64,000 nucleotides of DNA from Galeruca laticollis (taxonomy: Eukaryota > Arthropoda > Insecta > Coleoptera > Chrysomelidae): NCBI GenBank assembly GCA_963921935.1, contig OY998175.1, positions 179,959,262 to 180,023,261 on the forward strand, given 5' to 3'. The notes under the pieces were generated by a model that saw only the letters and a program-made list of their open reading frames with translations, ran no database searches and was not told the DNA's origin. The number at the start of each line of letters is the position of its first letter. Positions within the stretch are counted from its first letter, which is position 1. The translations under genes and the position numbers were made by a program. Shown piece by piece: positions 10,381 to 20,187 of this stretch.

Positions 10381-12190
10381 TATTAATTTTGTTCTTTGTT
10401 CTTTTAATGTGAAAAATATTTTAATGAAAGTTATTTTTAGATGCTGATTAATTATGTCCTTTTAAGAAAATATACGATAATTGTTTTGAGTAGTATATTT
10501 TCTTGAATAAATTGCTGGGAATATTAAGTGTGCCTTTATTTTGTCTAACAACAATACAGCATTGTTCTCTGTATATCTAAATTTTATTACTGTTATGTAA
10601 TATTATATCGATTTTAGGTTTTATTCAATACAATTTTGAGATACACTCTTGCTTGTAAGAATATATGAAAACTTTCATATATAGTCTAGTCAATAAGTGC
10701 TTTTTGGGTCGAACTTTTTTCTCCGCCTCCGTAAAATATGAACGGAATAATATGTAGATGATTTTTGAAAAAAATCAAGAGCCGCTTGCAAAAGTTGTAA
10801 ACAAACTGAATAAAATGGGGTTTTGTTTTTGCAAATATCTCAAAAACTATTTGACATTTTTTAAATTTCAAAAAGGATTCAAAGAGAGGAGAAAATTTCC
10901 CAAAAAAGTCCCACCACCCGGAAGTATAGGACCAATATTTATAATTTTCCCAGGTGTTTGGCTTGCGTAACCGCCCAACTTTACACCTTGATTGAATAAA
11001 TATTATATAAACTTATTAAATATGAAAATTAAGAATTAAAAAAATTCACGCCTACTGGATAGAAGAATTAACAATAATCCTCGGTCAAAAAATGTTTATC
11101 GGGATTTTTCTATTATGCATTAGTTAATTAACAAGGCTTTCCTACATGAACTTGAACATTGCAAGTGCGATAATCGTTAAATAACAAAACTGAGGTTTTT
11201 TGCTTTTTTGGAGCTATTCTTGAAAGGTCTCAGAAAAGATTTTCGTTGCAAAAATAAAAAAATTATTATTTTTCACTTTGTTATCAACAATTTACTTCAA
11301 TCAAGCTCTTCAATTTTTAACCTAAGTAAATTGTGCACAACAATTTAAATCCGATTACTGTTGCACTTTTTAATACAAATACAAAGTAGTTCCATTTCTT
11401 ATATATTTATGTATAGCAGTTTTGGTGTTGTGGATGATATGGCGTAAGTCCAAATGTTACACTGAGCAATATGCTCTAATTAGATTTCTTTCTTAAGATG
11501 CCCGTAATAGCTGGTATACAAAATCAAATACTGATTAAAACAATTCAAGTGATTAATAGCATGTGCATAATTATCACAAGTAAGTTGACATTGTTGAAAC
11601 ATTTTGATAACAGTTATTCGATAAAATGATGTAGTTATCTGGAAATCTAATTGCTGTTATTATAGTCATTTAGTTATAGACCTCTTTGCATTGTTTTAAT
11701 TCAGCACCTACTAATCATAATTAGGTTCCCACTATTCAGTACCAATAAAATAGATTACCTACTTATTATTATGCAGTCGTCCTATAATGGGAATTAAGAT
11801 AGTTAAGTAATTTTTAAAAAGAAGCGACTGTTTTGCATTGAAATGCAGTTTTTTCGAGACCGAACATTACGATTTGATTGCCGATCTTTCCTGCCTACGT
11901 ATAATATTGGAACAATCGCGCATTTTACATTTTGTTATGTGGCGTGAAAGGATTAGGCCCGCCGCATATTGGACCCAGTACACGCACAGCCCTTGCACAA
12001 TCTTCGTTCACGTTCCTCTTATCTACCTCATATTGAACCCACACTATACCCAACCCAAATCCAGTGCCACAGTGACTGCTAACGATCAACGTACCCTTAT
12101 TAACTTGGATTCTGAATCTGAAGTAGAAACATTTATTTTATATATCGTTCCATAGATTGTCCTCAAGCTCCTTTCTCAGATTTTTTTATC
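10381..12190. other. AT-rich interval with two unassigned ORFs
   Basis: Mostly low-complexity AT-rich sequence. A 70-codon ORF at 10758-10970 and a 105-codon ORF at 11838-12155 were inspected. The latter reads HFVMWRERIRPAAYW and FVHVPLIYLILNPHY, with no family recognised and no splice or promoter evidence. I do not consider either supported as a gene. Confidence 0.3.
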
Positions 12191-12295
12191 TATACCTTCC
12201 TATGAACAAATATACCTTTGATAGAGAAATTAATACAATTAAATAAATAGCAACATCCAACGGTTATCCATCACAATGGGCAATGAAAATTATCG
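12190..12295 (+). pseudogene. Short PLE reverse-transcriptase scrap
   Basis: TATGAACAAATATACCTTTG...AGAGAAATTAATAC...ATAGCAACATCCAACGGTTATCC closely resembles 26905-26975, which encodes the PLE Pol text MNKCNFDRAIKQIATSN. It is a fragment of about 100 bp with one small insertion. It presumably derives from the same PLE family as the copy nested at 26.5-28.6 kb. Confidence 0.6.
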
Positions 12296-12321
12296 AAAAT
12301 TTTTGGGAAAGATGCTCTAAT

Positions 12322-12397
12322 GCAAGTTAAGTTGAAAAAGTGCACGAGTGTGCGGAGCGCTCGAGTGCCTATTTCAGTTTAACTTGCACGACGGCAG
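12322..12397. repeat. Imperfect hairpin upstream of the Crypton-like ORF
   Basis: GCAAGTTAAGTTGAAA at the left pairs with TTTCAGTTTAACTTGC at the right. Inside, TGCACGAGTGTGCGGAGC and GCTCGAGTGC are also partly self-complementary. It may mark the left border of the element whose ORF starts at 12655. Confidence 0.6.
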
Positions 12398-12654
12398 ATT
12401 TGTCAAAAATTATCGATTCATTTTCATTGGAAGAGTTGAATTTTATAAGAAGATTTTATGAATCAATCAAATCGTATTGTGTCAGTTTCAGTTGCTGTCA
12501 CATTGCCGTCACCTGTGGCGACAATAATATTATATGCTTTATACTCATCGCAGACACGTAGGAGCTGTCTGAAACAATCGTTGCTACGGACAATGAAAAC
12601 TTTGTTAGTAAAAGATGCTTTATAAAAAAACCATTGTAAAATTTTCTAAGTGCA

Positions 12655-13076
12655 ATGTCGCAATTTGGAAACGCTTCTGCTGCAGATATTGATAAGAATA
12701 TAGACAATCTTACGCCAACGAATACAAAAATGTCAAAAACGTTAGTATGGAGACAATTTCAAGAGTTTTGTGCCGAAAGAAATCACTTATTAGAACGAAA
12801 AACTTCGGTGGAAAAAATTGCCTCCATTCTAAAGGACTGGGCAAGCAACATGCGCAAGAAGGATCCCTTTATAAAGAAAGTGTGGTGAAAACATTGAGGA
12901 ACGTGACAGCAAAACTTGTTCAGGAAAAATATTACGAAAATTTCGACATTGTAATAGATCCATTTAATGATGTAAGATTTAAATCTGCTAGTCGTGCACG
13001 AGATGCTGCGCGCAAAATATTACAAATGAACCCGGAAAATGATTGCATTTTTAATTGTAAAAATTTTAATTACTAG
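12655..13076 (+). pseudogene. Crypton-like tyrosine-recombinase N-terminal fragment
   Basis: The ATG at 12655 opens MSQFGNASAADIDKNID, with the conserved-looking block VWRQFQEFCAERNHLLERKT, VEKIASILKDWASNMRKKD. A single frameshift at about 12862-12870 moves the frame, which then continues GSLYKESVVKTLRNVTAKLV, NFDIVIDPFNDVRFKSA, ARKILQMNPEN to a stop at 13074-13076. The arrangement resembles the SAM-like N-terminal domain of Crypton-derived ZMYM/QRICH-type proteins, multicopy in several insects. The catalytic tyrosine-recombinase domain (R...HxxR...Y) is absent, so this is a truncated copy. The family call is moderate confidence. Confidence 0.5.
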
Positions 13077-13155
13077 ATTTAACAGTTTTCATGTTACTTC
13101 AATAAATAATAAACGTTTATTACGTCTGCATTTATTTTAAAGTACCTAATAATTA

Positions 13156-13193
13156 TGCACTGGTGCAAATTATCGATAATTTGCACCAGTGCA
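13156..13193. repeat. Perfect 38-bp palindrome
   Basis: TGCACTGGTGCAAATTATC followed by GATAATTTGCACCAGTGCA has no mismatch and no spacer. It is about 80 bp downstream of the Crypton-like stop and may be the right-hand counterpart of the hairpin at 12322-12397. Confidence 0.95.
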
Positions 13194-13337
13194 AAATTAT
13201 TGCCTAATTGTATGCTCATTGGCTAAAGCAACAATCAAAAAAACAGTCGGAACATTGTTGAAATGTCAAATTTGACAGATGAAAAAAAAATATCAATCTA
13301 AATAATTTATAGATACATTGGAATTCATAAAATAGAA

Positions 13338-13425
13338 TTATAAGTTTTGCTCAAATTGATTGATTTTTTTTATATTCGATTCTGTTTCAAGAATTTTTGT
13401 ATTTTTATAGTCAAATGTAGGTATG
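13338..13425 (-). pseudogene. PLE GIY-YIG endonuclease, C-terminal half (split by Jockey)
   Basis: On the minus strand the sequence encodes FDYKNTKILETESNIKK...NQFEQNL and a stop (TTA at 13338-13340 on plus). It continues, after excision of the LINE at 13426-18865, from the minus-strand fragment at 18866-19027. Together the two pieces read as the GIY-YIG endonuclease end of a Penelope-like Pol. The ORF was disrupted by the insertion and is not functional. Confidence 0.65.
13413..13425. repeat. Target-site duplication, left copy (Jockey insertion)
   Basis: AAATGTAGGTATG at 13413-13425 is repeated as (A)ATGTAGGTATG ending at 18876, directly after the element's poly(A). This marks a target-primed insertion with an 11-13 bp duplication; the exact length is blurred by the A run. 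Confidence 0.85.
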
Positions 13426-13706
13426 GTGTTTTTAAAATCAGCTCCGAGAAATTCGTACATCACAGTGAAATATCATAAATAATTTAAATAAAAACAGTAT
13501 ACAAGTGATCATAACTACATAGTGAATGACACGGACTAACAAAGTAAGCCTAAATTTGCTTTTTTATTAAGAAATTGTGTTATATTTCAACATAAACACA
13601 TTCATTCAATAACAATTAAAACCGGTATTGTACCATTTACCAGCCTTATCAGTTGGGTCCGATGCGGGACAGAGCCGTATTCAGGCAAAACGAACCTTAG
13701 CGGAAC

Positions 13707-15193
13707 ATGGAAACCGACAATATTATAACCAGCGACAACATCAATAATCAGTCACCTTTATCTCAACATGTACCTTCAGCTCAACACTCAATTCCCACTC
13801 AACATTCAACGATACCAAAACAACAAGTCTTACCTCAACCTCCACCTTCATCTCAACCTTCGTACTCCAAAGTAGCTAGCCAACCTCAACAACCTACCAT
13901 ACCCACTTTCCCATCTAAACTTCAAGCCATCGTTTTTAGTTCTCTAAACAATATTAAATTAGAAGAATATCTCCTGGCTATTGGCTCCACGATAAGTCCG
14001 AAGAACATATTATTCACATCTAGAATCTCAAACAATCGGATATGTATTTACCTCTCAAGTAAGGAAATCGTAGATGATTTTATCATTAAGCATGATGGGC
14101 GCATAAAGATCAATAACGAAGTGATACAAGCACGCAGACTTATCACACCAAACGAAAGGCTACTTTTATCCAATGTATGTCCCACCATTCCACACGACGT
14201 ACTACAGAGGGAACTTCAACAACTCGGCTTCAAGCTGTCTTCTGCAATTTCCTTTTTAAGAATAGGCACCACCAACCCCGACTATAAACACATATTCAGT
14301 TTCAGGAGGCAAGTATACATTGTACCTCCCACAATTCCAATACCAGACTCAGTTTTGATAACTTATGATGACACCACATACCGTATTTTTCTCGCTGTAG
14401 ATAATTTGTGTTATCATTGCAAACAACATGGTCACTTATCTAGCACTTGCACTTCAAAGTTGCCTCCCCAACCAACAGACGACACTTCTTCACCAAACTC
14501 AACAACTACAACCAGTCAATCTACTCTAAACTCAGTAAACGAGCAAAGCGCTGAGCCACTAACAGATATATCTTCAATTTCAACCACCATGCCCATCGAA
14601 GCAAATGTAACAACAGCTACCACAGCTTCGAATATCACTCACCTTGCTGAAACACATGGCATCAAAAGATCCCTAGAAATAATATCAAATTCTCCACAAA
14701 CATCGACGGCTACTGACATCGAAAACCCAAAAAATAAAGCAGCTTCGAAAAGAAATATTACCGAAATCATAACACCTCCTTCCGATACTACAACATCTTA
14801 CTCAAGCTTCAGTAAACCAGATGCAAAACTCAAAAAAGCGAAATCCACTTCTAAATCAACTATCATACTGGAAAATCAAATGGCACCTATCAAAGAATTA
14901 TTCGACAATGAAACTCAAATCATATCTTTCGAACAAAAATCGACTTTTTTGAGAACGTACAAGGATCAGTAGACCCTCTCAGTACAGCAAAAGATTATAC
15001 CTCTGATATACTAGAACTATTACAACTCTTAACCAAAATACATTCATATACCTCTGACCGCCAAATAAAGACCAAATGCACTAAAACAAAAAAGAGAATT
15101 ATGAAACAACTGAAGCTTTTAAAATCAGGTGAAGATGCCGAATCTGACCCTTCCCTTGCCACATCTCAGGAATCCCTAACAGAACTTGCATAA
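13707..15193 (+). pseudogene. LINE ORF1, gag-like nucleic-acid-binding protein (one frameshift)
   Basis: The ATG at 13707 opens a Gln/Pro/Ser-rich N-terminus (residues 1-70), then a globular PRE_C2HC-like region (about 75-225) and a CCHC zinc knuckle with C235, C238, H243 and C248. The tail is Thr/Ser-rich with a basic KKAKSTSKS segment. The original frame stops at 14970-14972, but after a 1-base loss in the A run at about 14935-14939 the frame continues (IDFFENVQGSVDPL, LLQLLTKIHSYTSD, KTKKRIMKQLKLLKSG) to TAA at 15191-15193. ORF1 was therefore about 495 aa. Such proteins bind element RNA and support target-primed reverse transcription. Confidence 0.85.
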
Positions 15194-16247
15194 TATTATC
15201 TTGAATTTATTGCAATGGAACATAAATGGGTTTTACACCCATTATGAAATGCTCAAAATACTTATACACGAAACTTCACCATCAATTATTTGTCTTCAAG
15301 AAACTAATTTCAAAGGACAACACAATCACAACTTCAACAATTATTCCTGTTTTTACAGAAACAGAAACAACGCGGGAAAAGCAAGCGGAGGCGTAGCCAT
15401 CTATGTAAATACTTCATACGAAGCACACAATATAACACTTAATACAAACTTAGAAGCAATAGCAATTTCTATCAAAATTCCTCAAACAATTAATATCTGC
15501 AACATATATATCCCTCCTGATCAAGTAATTACCTCACAAGACATCACTAACATTTTGTCACAAGTTCCATCACCTCTAATTTTACTGGGTGATTTTAATA
15601 GCCACAATCCTATTTGGGGATCAACAGGTTTTAACGCAAAAGGCAGAACAATCGGAAACATCCTAGATGCACATAATCTAAATATTTTAAATGACGGTAG
15701 GCCTACAAGAGTTAATGTTCACACAAGCACGAAATCAGCAATCGATTTATCAATATGCCATCCAACTATCTCACCTCTAATTTCCTGGGACACTATACCA
15801 TATTTATATGGAACCGACCATTATCCAATCAAAATCACGATCTCCGATCAAAACTCCGTCACTACATACCCTACTGTTTCAAAATGGAAAATAAAACATG
15901 CTGATTGGCCAAATTTCAGTAATTACATTGAAGAAAACGTCGCTCTACTTCCCGTTAATCTAGAAAACCATAACATCGACAACATTTTGAACTCATTCAC
16001 AAAAATTATCACCGATGCAGCAGAAAAATTTATAGGAAAAACAAAAGCACTAAAAAAACATACACCACTGCCGTGGTGGAATACTGAATGCGATAAAGCT
16101 ATTAAAAAATACAAAGCGTCATTTAATAAATTAAAACGAAATAAATCACTGGGGAACCTAGTAGACTATAAGAGAAGAAGGCCCAAGCAAGATACATCAC
16201 AAAGAATGCTAGAAAAAACTCCTGGAAAGCGTTCGCATCCAACATAA
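15186..16247 (+). pseudogene. LINE ORF2 part 1: APE-type endonuclease
   Basis: The frame begins at the overlap with the ORF1 stop (TTG at 15186; no ATG there, so true initiation may depend on ORF1 termination or a lost ATG). Counting from 15186, the apurinic-endonuclease signature is present: N12 in QWNING, E39 in CLQET, D136/N138 in LGDFNSH, D187 in SAIDLSI, and D211-H212 in GTDHYPI. All expected catalytic residues look intact. At about 16165-16290 several frameshifts separate this domain from the RT. The endonuclease nicks the target DNA to prime reverse transcription. Confidence 0.85.
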
Positions 16248-16286
16248 ACAGCTCTACACCTTTAAGTACCGTGTGGCAAAATCTGA

Positions 16287-18800
16287 GAGCATTTTGAGCA
16301 CAACTCGAGCAACTCAAACTACTCACAAGAATTTCTGGAATTTAAAACTACTAAAGAAGCCGAATTCTTAGATTACGATGACCATGACAACAACATACTT
16401 AATATCCCGTTAACTATAGACGAACTTAATTTTTCCTTAGACACAACCAAAAATTCTGCCCCAGGACCTGATAATATTCCATTAATCTTTCTCCAAAAAC
16501 TCCCTCATATTGCCAAGTCATACCTTCTCCAAATATTCAACCTAATCTGGACAAAAAATATTTTCCCATCCACGTGGTCACAGGCAATCGTCATACCCAT
16601 ACCAAAGGCAAACTACCCAAGAACTAAGTTAACTTCATACCGACCAATATCTCTTACCAACGCACTAAGCAAAGTAATGGAAAAAATCATAAACAAAAGA
16701 CTATTGTGGACATTAGAAGACAGAAACCTTTTAATACAAGAACAAAGCGGTTTCCGTCAAAACAGGTCAACATTAGACAATCTCATTGATTTGGAATCCG
16801 AAATCCACGAATCTTTCGCGAACAAACAAGATTGCCTTGCAGTTTTCATCGATATCACAAAAGCCTTCGATACAGCGTGGCGTCATGGCATTATCAAAAC
16901 TCTTCATTCATGGGGCATCAAAGGAAACATCCTAAAATTCATACAAAATTTTCTTAATAATCGTTTCTTTCGTGTTCGTACCAATAACACAACTTCAACT
17001 CTAAAACAACAAACTAACGGGACTCCCCAAGGATCAGTCATTAGTTCAACACTTTTCCTGATCGCGGTCAACGACATATTAAACCATCATTCCAAACTAG
17101 TCAAAGGCAGGTTATATGCTGACGATTTGGTAATATTCTCCAAAGGTAAGAACATCGACTCAATTCAGAAACACATCCAAGAAACATTAAACCAACTTCA
17201 AAACTGGTCTAAACTCACGGGACTGCAATTTTCAACAGAGAAGACCAAATGCATATTATTTTCTAGAAAACACAATCCTGTGTCTCCTGAACTCAAACTT
17301 AACAACATTTCCCTAAACTATGTCGATAACATCAGATTTCTTGGAATGATTGTTGACAAAAAACTCAGCTGGAAGAAACAAATACTACATATTAAAAAAT
17401 CATGCCAAAACGGTATAAACCTTATGAAAACACTCTCAAGCAAATCCTGGGGATCTGACTATACCTGTCTAATGCACATATATAAAACACTCATTCGCTC
17501 AAAGATAGACTACGGCTCTATAGTATACGCAACAGCTAAAAAAACTACTCTAAACCAACTCGAAACCATTCAAAACACAGCACTAAGAATAGCAACAGGA
17601 GCATTCTGTTCAAGTCCAATAAAAAGCCTACAGTGCGAAACCGGGGAACCTTCTCTACAACTCCGGAGAAAATACCTTGCCGCTTCATACGCACTATCCA
17701 TCAGCACAAACCAGCAGAATCCAGTCTACATTAACTTATTGACCAAGCACTACAAAACTTTACATTCGGCAAATATCAAAACAGACCCACCATTCTATGC
17801 AAGAGCTAGTAATATTCTCACAGAACTCCAAATCAAACGTCCCCGCTTCCTTTCCAACAAAATTAAAACTCCCCCTCCATGGTCGATCAATATCCCTCCC
17901 AGCGACACTTCACTGTGCAAATTTAACAAATTAGAAACCCCCCATACTCTAATTAGGAAAACATTTGCCTCCATACTTGACAAATATCCACAATTTCACC
18001 TCGCATATACAGACGCATCCAAAACCTCTGATGGTGTAGGCGCGGCAGTGATCATGCAAAACAGTACACTACAATTCAAGTTACCCGAAATAAGCAGCGT
18101 CTGCACTGGAGAACTATACGCCATTCTTCAAGCACTTATTCACATAAAAACAAAAAATACTTCAAGATCCCTCATAATAACAGACTCTCTTAACTCAATC
18201 CATATTATCAATCAACTTTATCCCACACATCCAATAGCCCTCCAAATTAAAGTCGAATTATCGCAGTTGCAACATTCCAATAACTTTGTGGAAATACTTT
18301 GGGTTCCTCCTCATACTAGCCTTCAAGGAAACGAAGAAGCCGATCGCAAATCACGACAAGCAGCAATTAGTGAAACCGTAAGTGAAGTGCAAACGGTAGT
18401 GTATAACGACATAAAACCGCTACTTAAATCAAAAGTGCTAAAATTGTGGCAAATCGAGTGGCAATCGTCCCAATCGAAATTACGCGACGTGAAACCGGAA
18501 GTGAAACCTCGAGCGCAGCCAACAAACAAAAGATCGCTTCAAGTTAAACTGACTAGGTTACGAATAGGCCACACCAAACTTGTTCATAGTTACTTAATTA
18601 CTAAAAGTGAACCCCCAAAATGTGAATTATGCAAGATCCAGCTTACTGTCAAACATTTAATAACCGATTGCCCAAAATTCCAACAATCAAGACAAGATAA
18701 CAACCTCAGCAACAATTTAGACCAAGTTCTTGGCGAAAACTGTAATACACAGAACCTTTTTAAATATCTAAGTGACATTAACATTTTAACTAAACTATAA
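16287..18800 (+). pseudogene. LINE ORF2 part 2: reverse transcriptase, RNase H and C-terminal zinc knuckle
   Basis: The reading frame is open from about 16287 (after TGA at 16284-16286) to TAA at 18798-18800, with no internal stop. It includes LNFSLDTTKNSAPGPDNIP, SYRPISLTNALSK, motif A FIDITKAFDTAW, motif B GTPQGSVISSTLF and an intact YADD (D149-D150 counted from the Met at 16677). RNase H follows (YTDASK, CTGELYAI, ITDSLNS, GNEEAD). A terminal CELCK...HLITDC knuckle ends the protein. All catalytic motifs are present; only the frameshift between endonuclease and RT prevents a full ORF2. Confidence 0.9.
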
Positions 18801-18865
18801 ACAACCCATATTTGTGTCGCTAATTACCCCAGTGGTAGATGCGACTTGCTTGTAAATAAAAAAAA

Positions 18866-18876
18866 ATGTAGGTATG
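18866..18876. repeat. Target-site duplication, right copy (Jockey insertion)
   Basis: ATGTAGGTATG immediately after the poly(A), matching 13415-13425. Confidence 0.85.
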
Positions 18877-19027
18877 TTATTTTCGATATTTCATGGTTTG
18901 TTAATGTTGTTTTATTTCTTTTATCGTATTGATGATTTTCAAATCTATTTTTAAAATATTGAGATGTTTGTGCTACATAAACAGCATCACAACTATTACA
19001 AGGAACTTCATATAAATAATTTTCCAT
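18866..19027 (-). pseudogene. PLE GIY-YIG endonuclease, N-terminal half (split by Jockey)
   Basis: The minus-strand frame reads YLYEVPCNSCDAVYVAQTSQ, then FKNRFENHQYDKRNKTT and TNHEISKIT at the insertion point. CNSCDAVYVAQT is the GIY-YIG-type core in PLE form; the usual G of 'YIGQT' is A here. The remainder lies at 13338-13425 across the LINE. The frame upstream (towards 19027 and above) shows no further PLE similarity, so the PLE was already a 5'-truncated fragment. Confidence 0.7.
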
Positions 19028-19333
19028 TTTTTTTATGTTTTAGATTTTAGACCCCTGAAATGTTCTGATAATGTATTATGTCAAAAATTATTTCTATAAA
19101 TATCTACAAAAAGTTCAATTAGACTGAAAATCAAGAACATTTATTTAAGAAAATAAATACGAAAATGTATAAGAAGTAAACATTTTAAGAATATAATATG
19201 TATTTGTGTGGTTGTTTATTATTTATTATAATGTAAACAAAGTTGTTTCTATATAAATTAATCAGTCCGATTACTTATACATATGTTTTAACTTCATTTA
19301 TTGTTAATAGGTAAAATTCAAAAATGTACTTAC
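19028..19333. other. Intron-like AT-rich sequence downstream of a minus-strand exon
   Basis: This lies immediately 3' (minus sense) of the splice donor at 19328-19333. No further exon of the acyl-CoA synthetase-like gene was recognised between here and position 1; the whole of 13.4-18.9 kb could sit in its first intron. Confidence 0.4.
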
Positions 19334-19531
19334 ACTTGCAACTCGATTTTCCCATTTATGAAAATTTTCAAAAATAAAATCACTTAAACTACATTGTGGA
19401 ATTTCAATATCTGGTAAACCAGACGAGAGAATTCCACTTAACGAAACCGCGTCGGTGCCATAACATTTTCTATTTACGTTAAAAATAGGCAATAAGAACC
19501 GCTTGTAAGATACTTTTCTTAAAGCGGACAT
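19334..19531 (-). CDS. First coding exon of an acyl-CoA synthetase / 4-coumarate-CoA ligase-like (luciferase-family) gene
   Basis: The ATG at 19531 (minus) encodes MSALRKVSYKRFLLPIFNVN, an arginine/lysine-bearing N-terminus that could be a mitochondrial or other targeting sequence. It is followed by GLPDIEIPQCSLSDFIFENF and HKWENRVAS, which match the start of insect AMP-binding enzymes (P-DIEIP...S-DF-FE-...W-...A). The exon ends at a good donor, AAGT|GTAAGTAC on the minus strand. A TATA-like box lies about 70 bp upstream of the ATG. The enzyme family activates carboxylic acids to acyl-adenylate and acyl-CoA. The remaining exons, with the P-loop SGTTG-type AMP motif, are not visible, so substrate and integrity are unknown. 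Confidence 0.6.
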
Positions 19532-19600
19532 CGAAAATAATTAACGTACTCTCCAAGAATGCCAACTAATACCTGCCTGTTGAATGTAGATTGTTTCCAC

Positions 19601-19610
19601 AAATATATAA
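19601..19610 (-). promoter_or_regulatory. TATA-like element for the minus-strand synthetase-like gene
   Basis: TTATATATTT on the minus strand, in the context GCGCGTTATATATTTGTGG, about 70 bp upstream of the ATG. This would put a start site near 19575 and leave a 5' UTR of about 45 nt. The position fits a core promoter, but in AT-rich DNA such motifs arise often. Confidence 0.4.
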
Positions 19611-19611
19611 C

Positions 19612-19935
19612 GCGCTGGGATTTTAAAATGCAAAGATGGGCTTCCGCGTTTAAAAATAACCTGTTCCAACTAAACCAGTTCGTGGTTAACCATGATTAGT
19701 TTAATTCTATTATTATTATTATTTGATATGGAGAGGTTGTGAGTGTACAAATGGTTAGAAAAATATTTAAAACAAAATATTTAATATGCAAGATCAGTTC
19801 ACAACCGTTTCAAATATAGTTCCCAATCATACTTTATATTCTATTCTATTTTATATGCTATTCTATCCAGTTATACGTCTACAAGGTGTAAGAAAAAAGT
19901 AGAATTTCATTTTTGATCCTCTTATATGGTATGGC
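19612..19935. other. Upstream region of the minus-strand gene
   Basis: AT-rich, with a (ATT)n stretch at about 19709-19722. Nothing else was identified. It ends at the 8-bp target duplication of the large hAT. Confidence 0.4.
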
Positions 19936-20187
19936 CAGGGCCGGATTTAGGCAGGGGCGACATGGGCACGGGCACAGGGCGGCAAATTTTGAAGGCCTAC
20001 TGAAATTTTGCTAAAAAATCAAAAGCGTTTTATGCAGAATTTTTGTTTTCACTAATATTTATACACTAATTAGAACTATAAAAAGTTTTTAAATACATTA
20101 GATAATTTTATATAAGACTACATTATTATTCTGTGTAGTGCGTCATTGCGTAGAAGCCTCGATGCACGCGAGCGAGTGGGGCGCGAC

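Larger units (their letters stand above)
13426..18865 (+). mobile_element. Near full-length Jockey-type LINE with TSD and poly(A)
   Basis: The element of about 5.4 kb comprises a 280-bp 5' UTR, ORF1 (gag-like, CCHC), ORF2 (APE endonuclease, RT, RNase H, C-terminal CCHC) and a short 3' UTR ending in AATAAAAAAAAA at about 18855-18865. A matching duplication flanks both ends. The two-ORF layout and domain order are those of the Jockey group; the RNase H domain is less usual in Jockey itself, so a related clade is possible. Only a few frameshifts separate it from an intact copy, so it is comparatively young. Confidence 0.9.

Noticed and set aside
11838..12155. 105-codon ORF as a gene
   Set aside because: No recognised motif, no splice or promoter signal, in AT-rich DNA between TE fragments.
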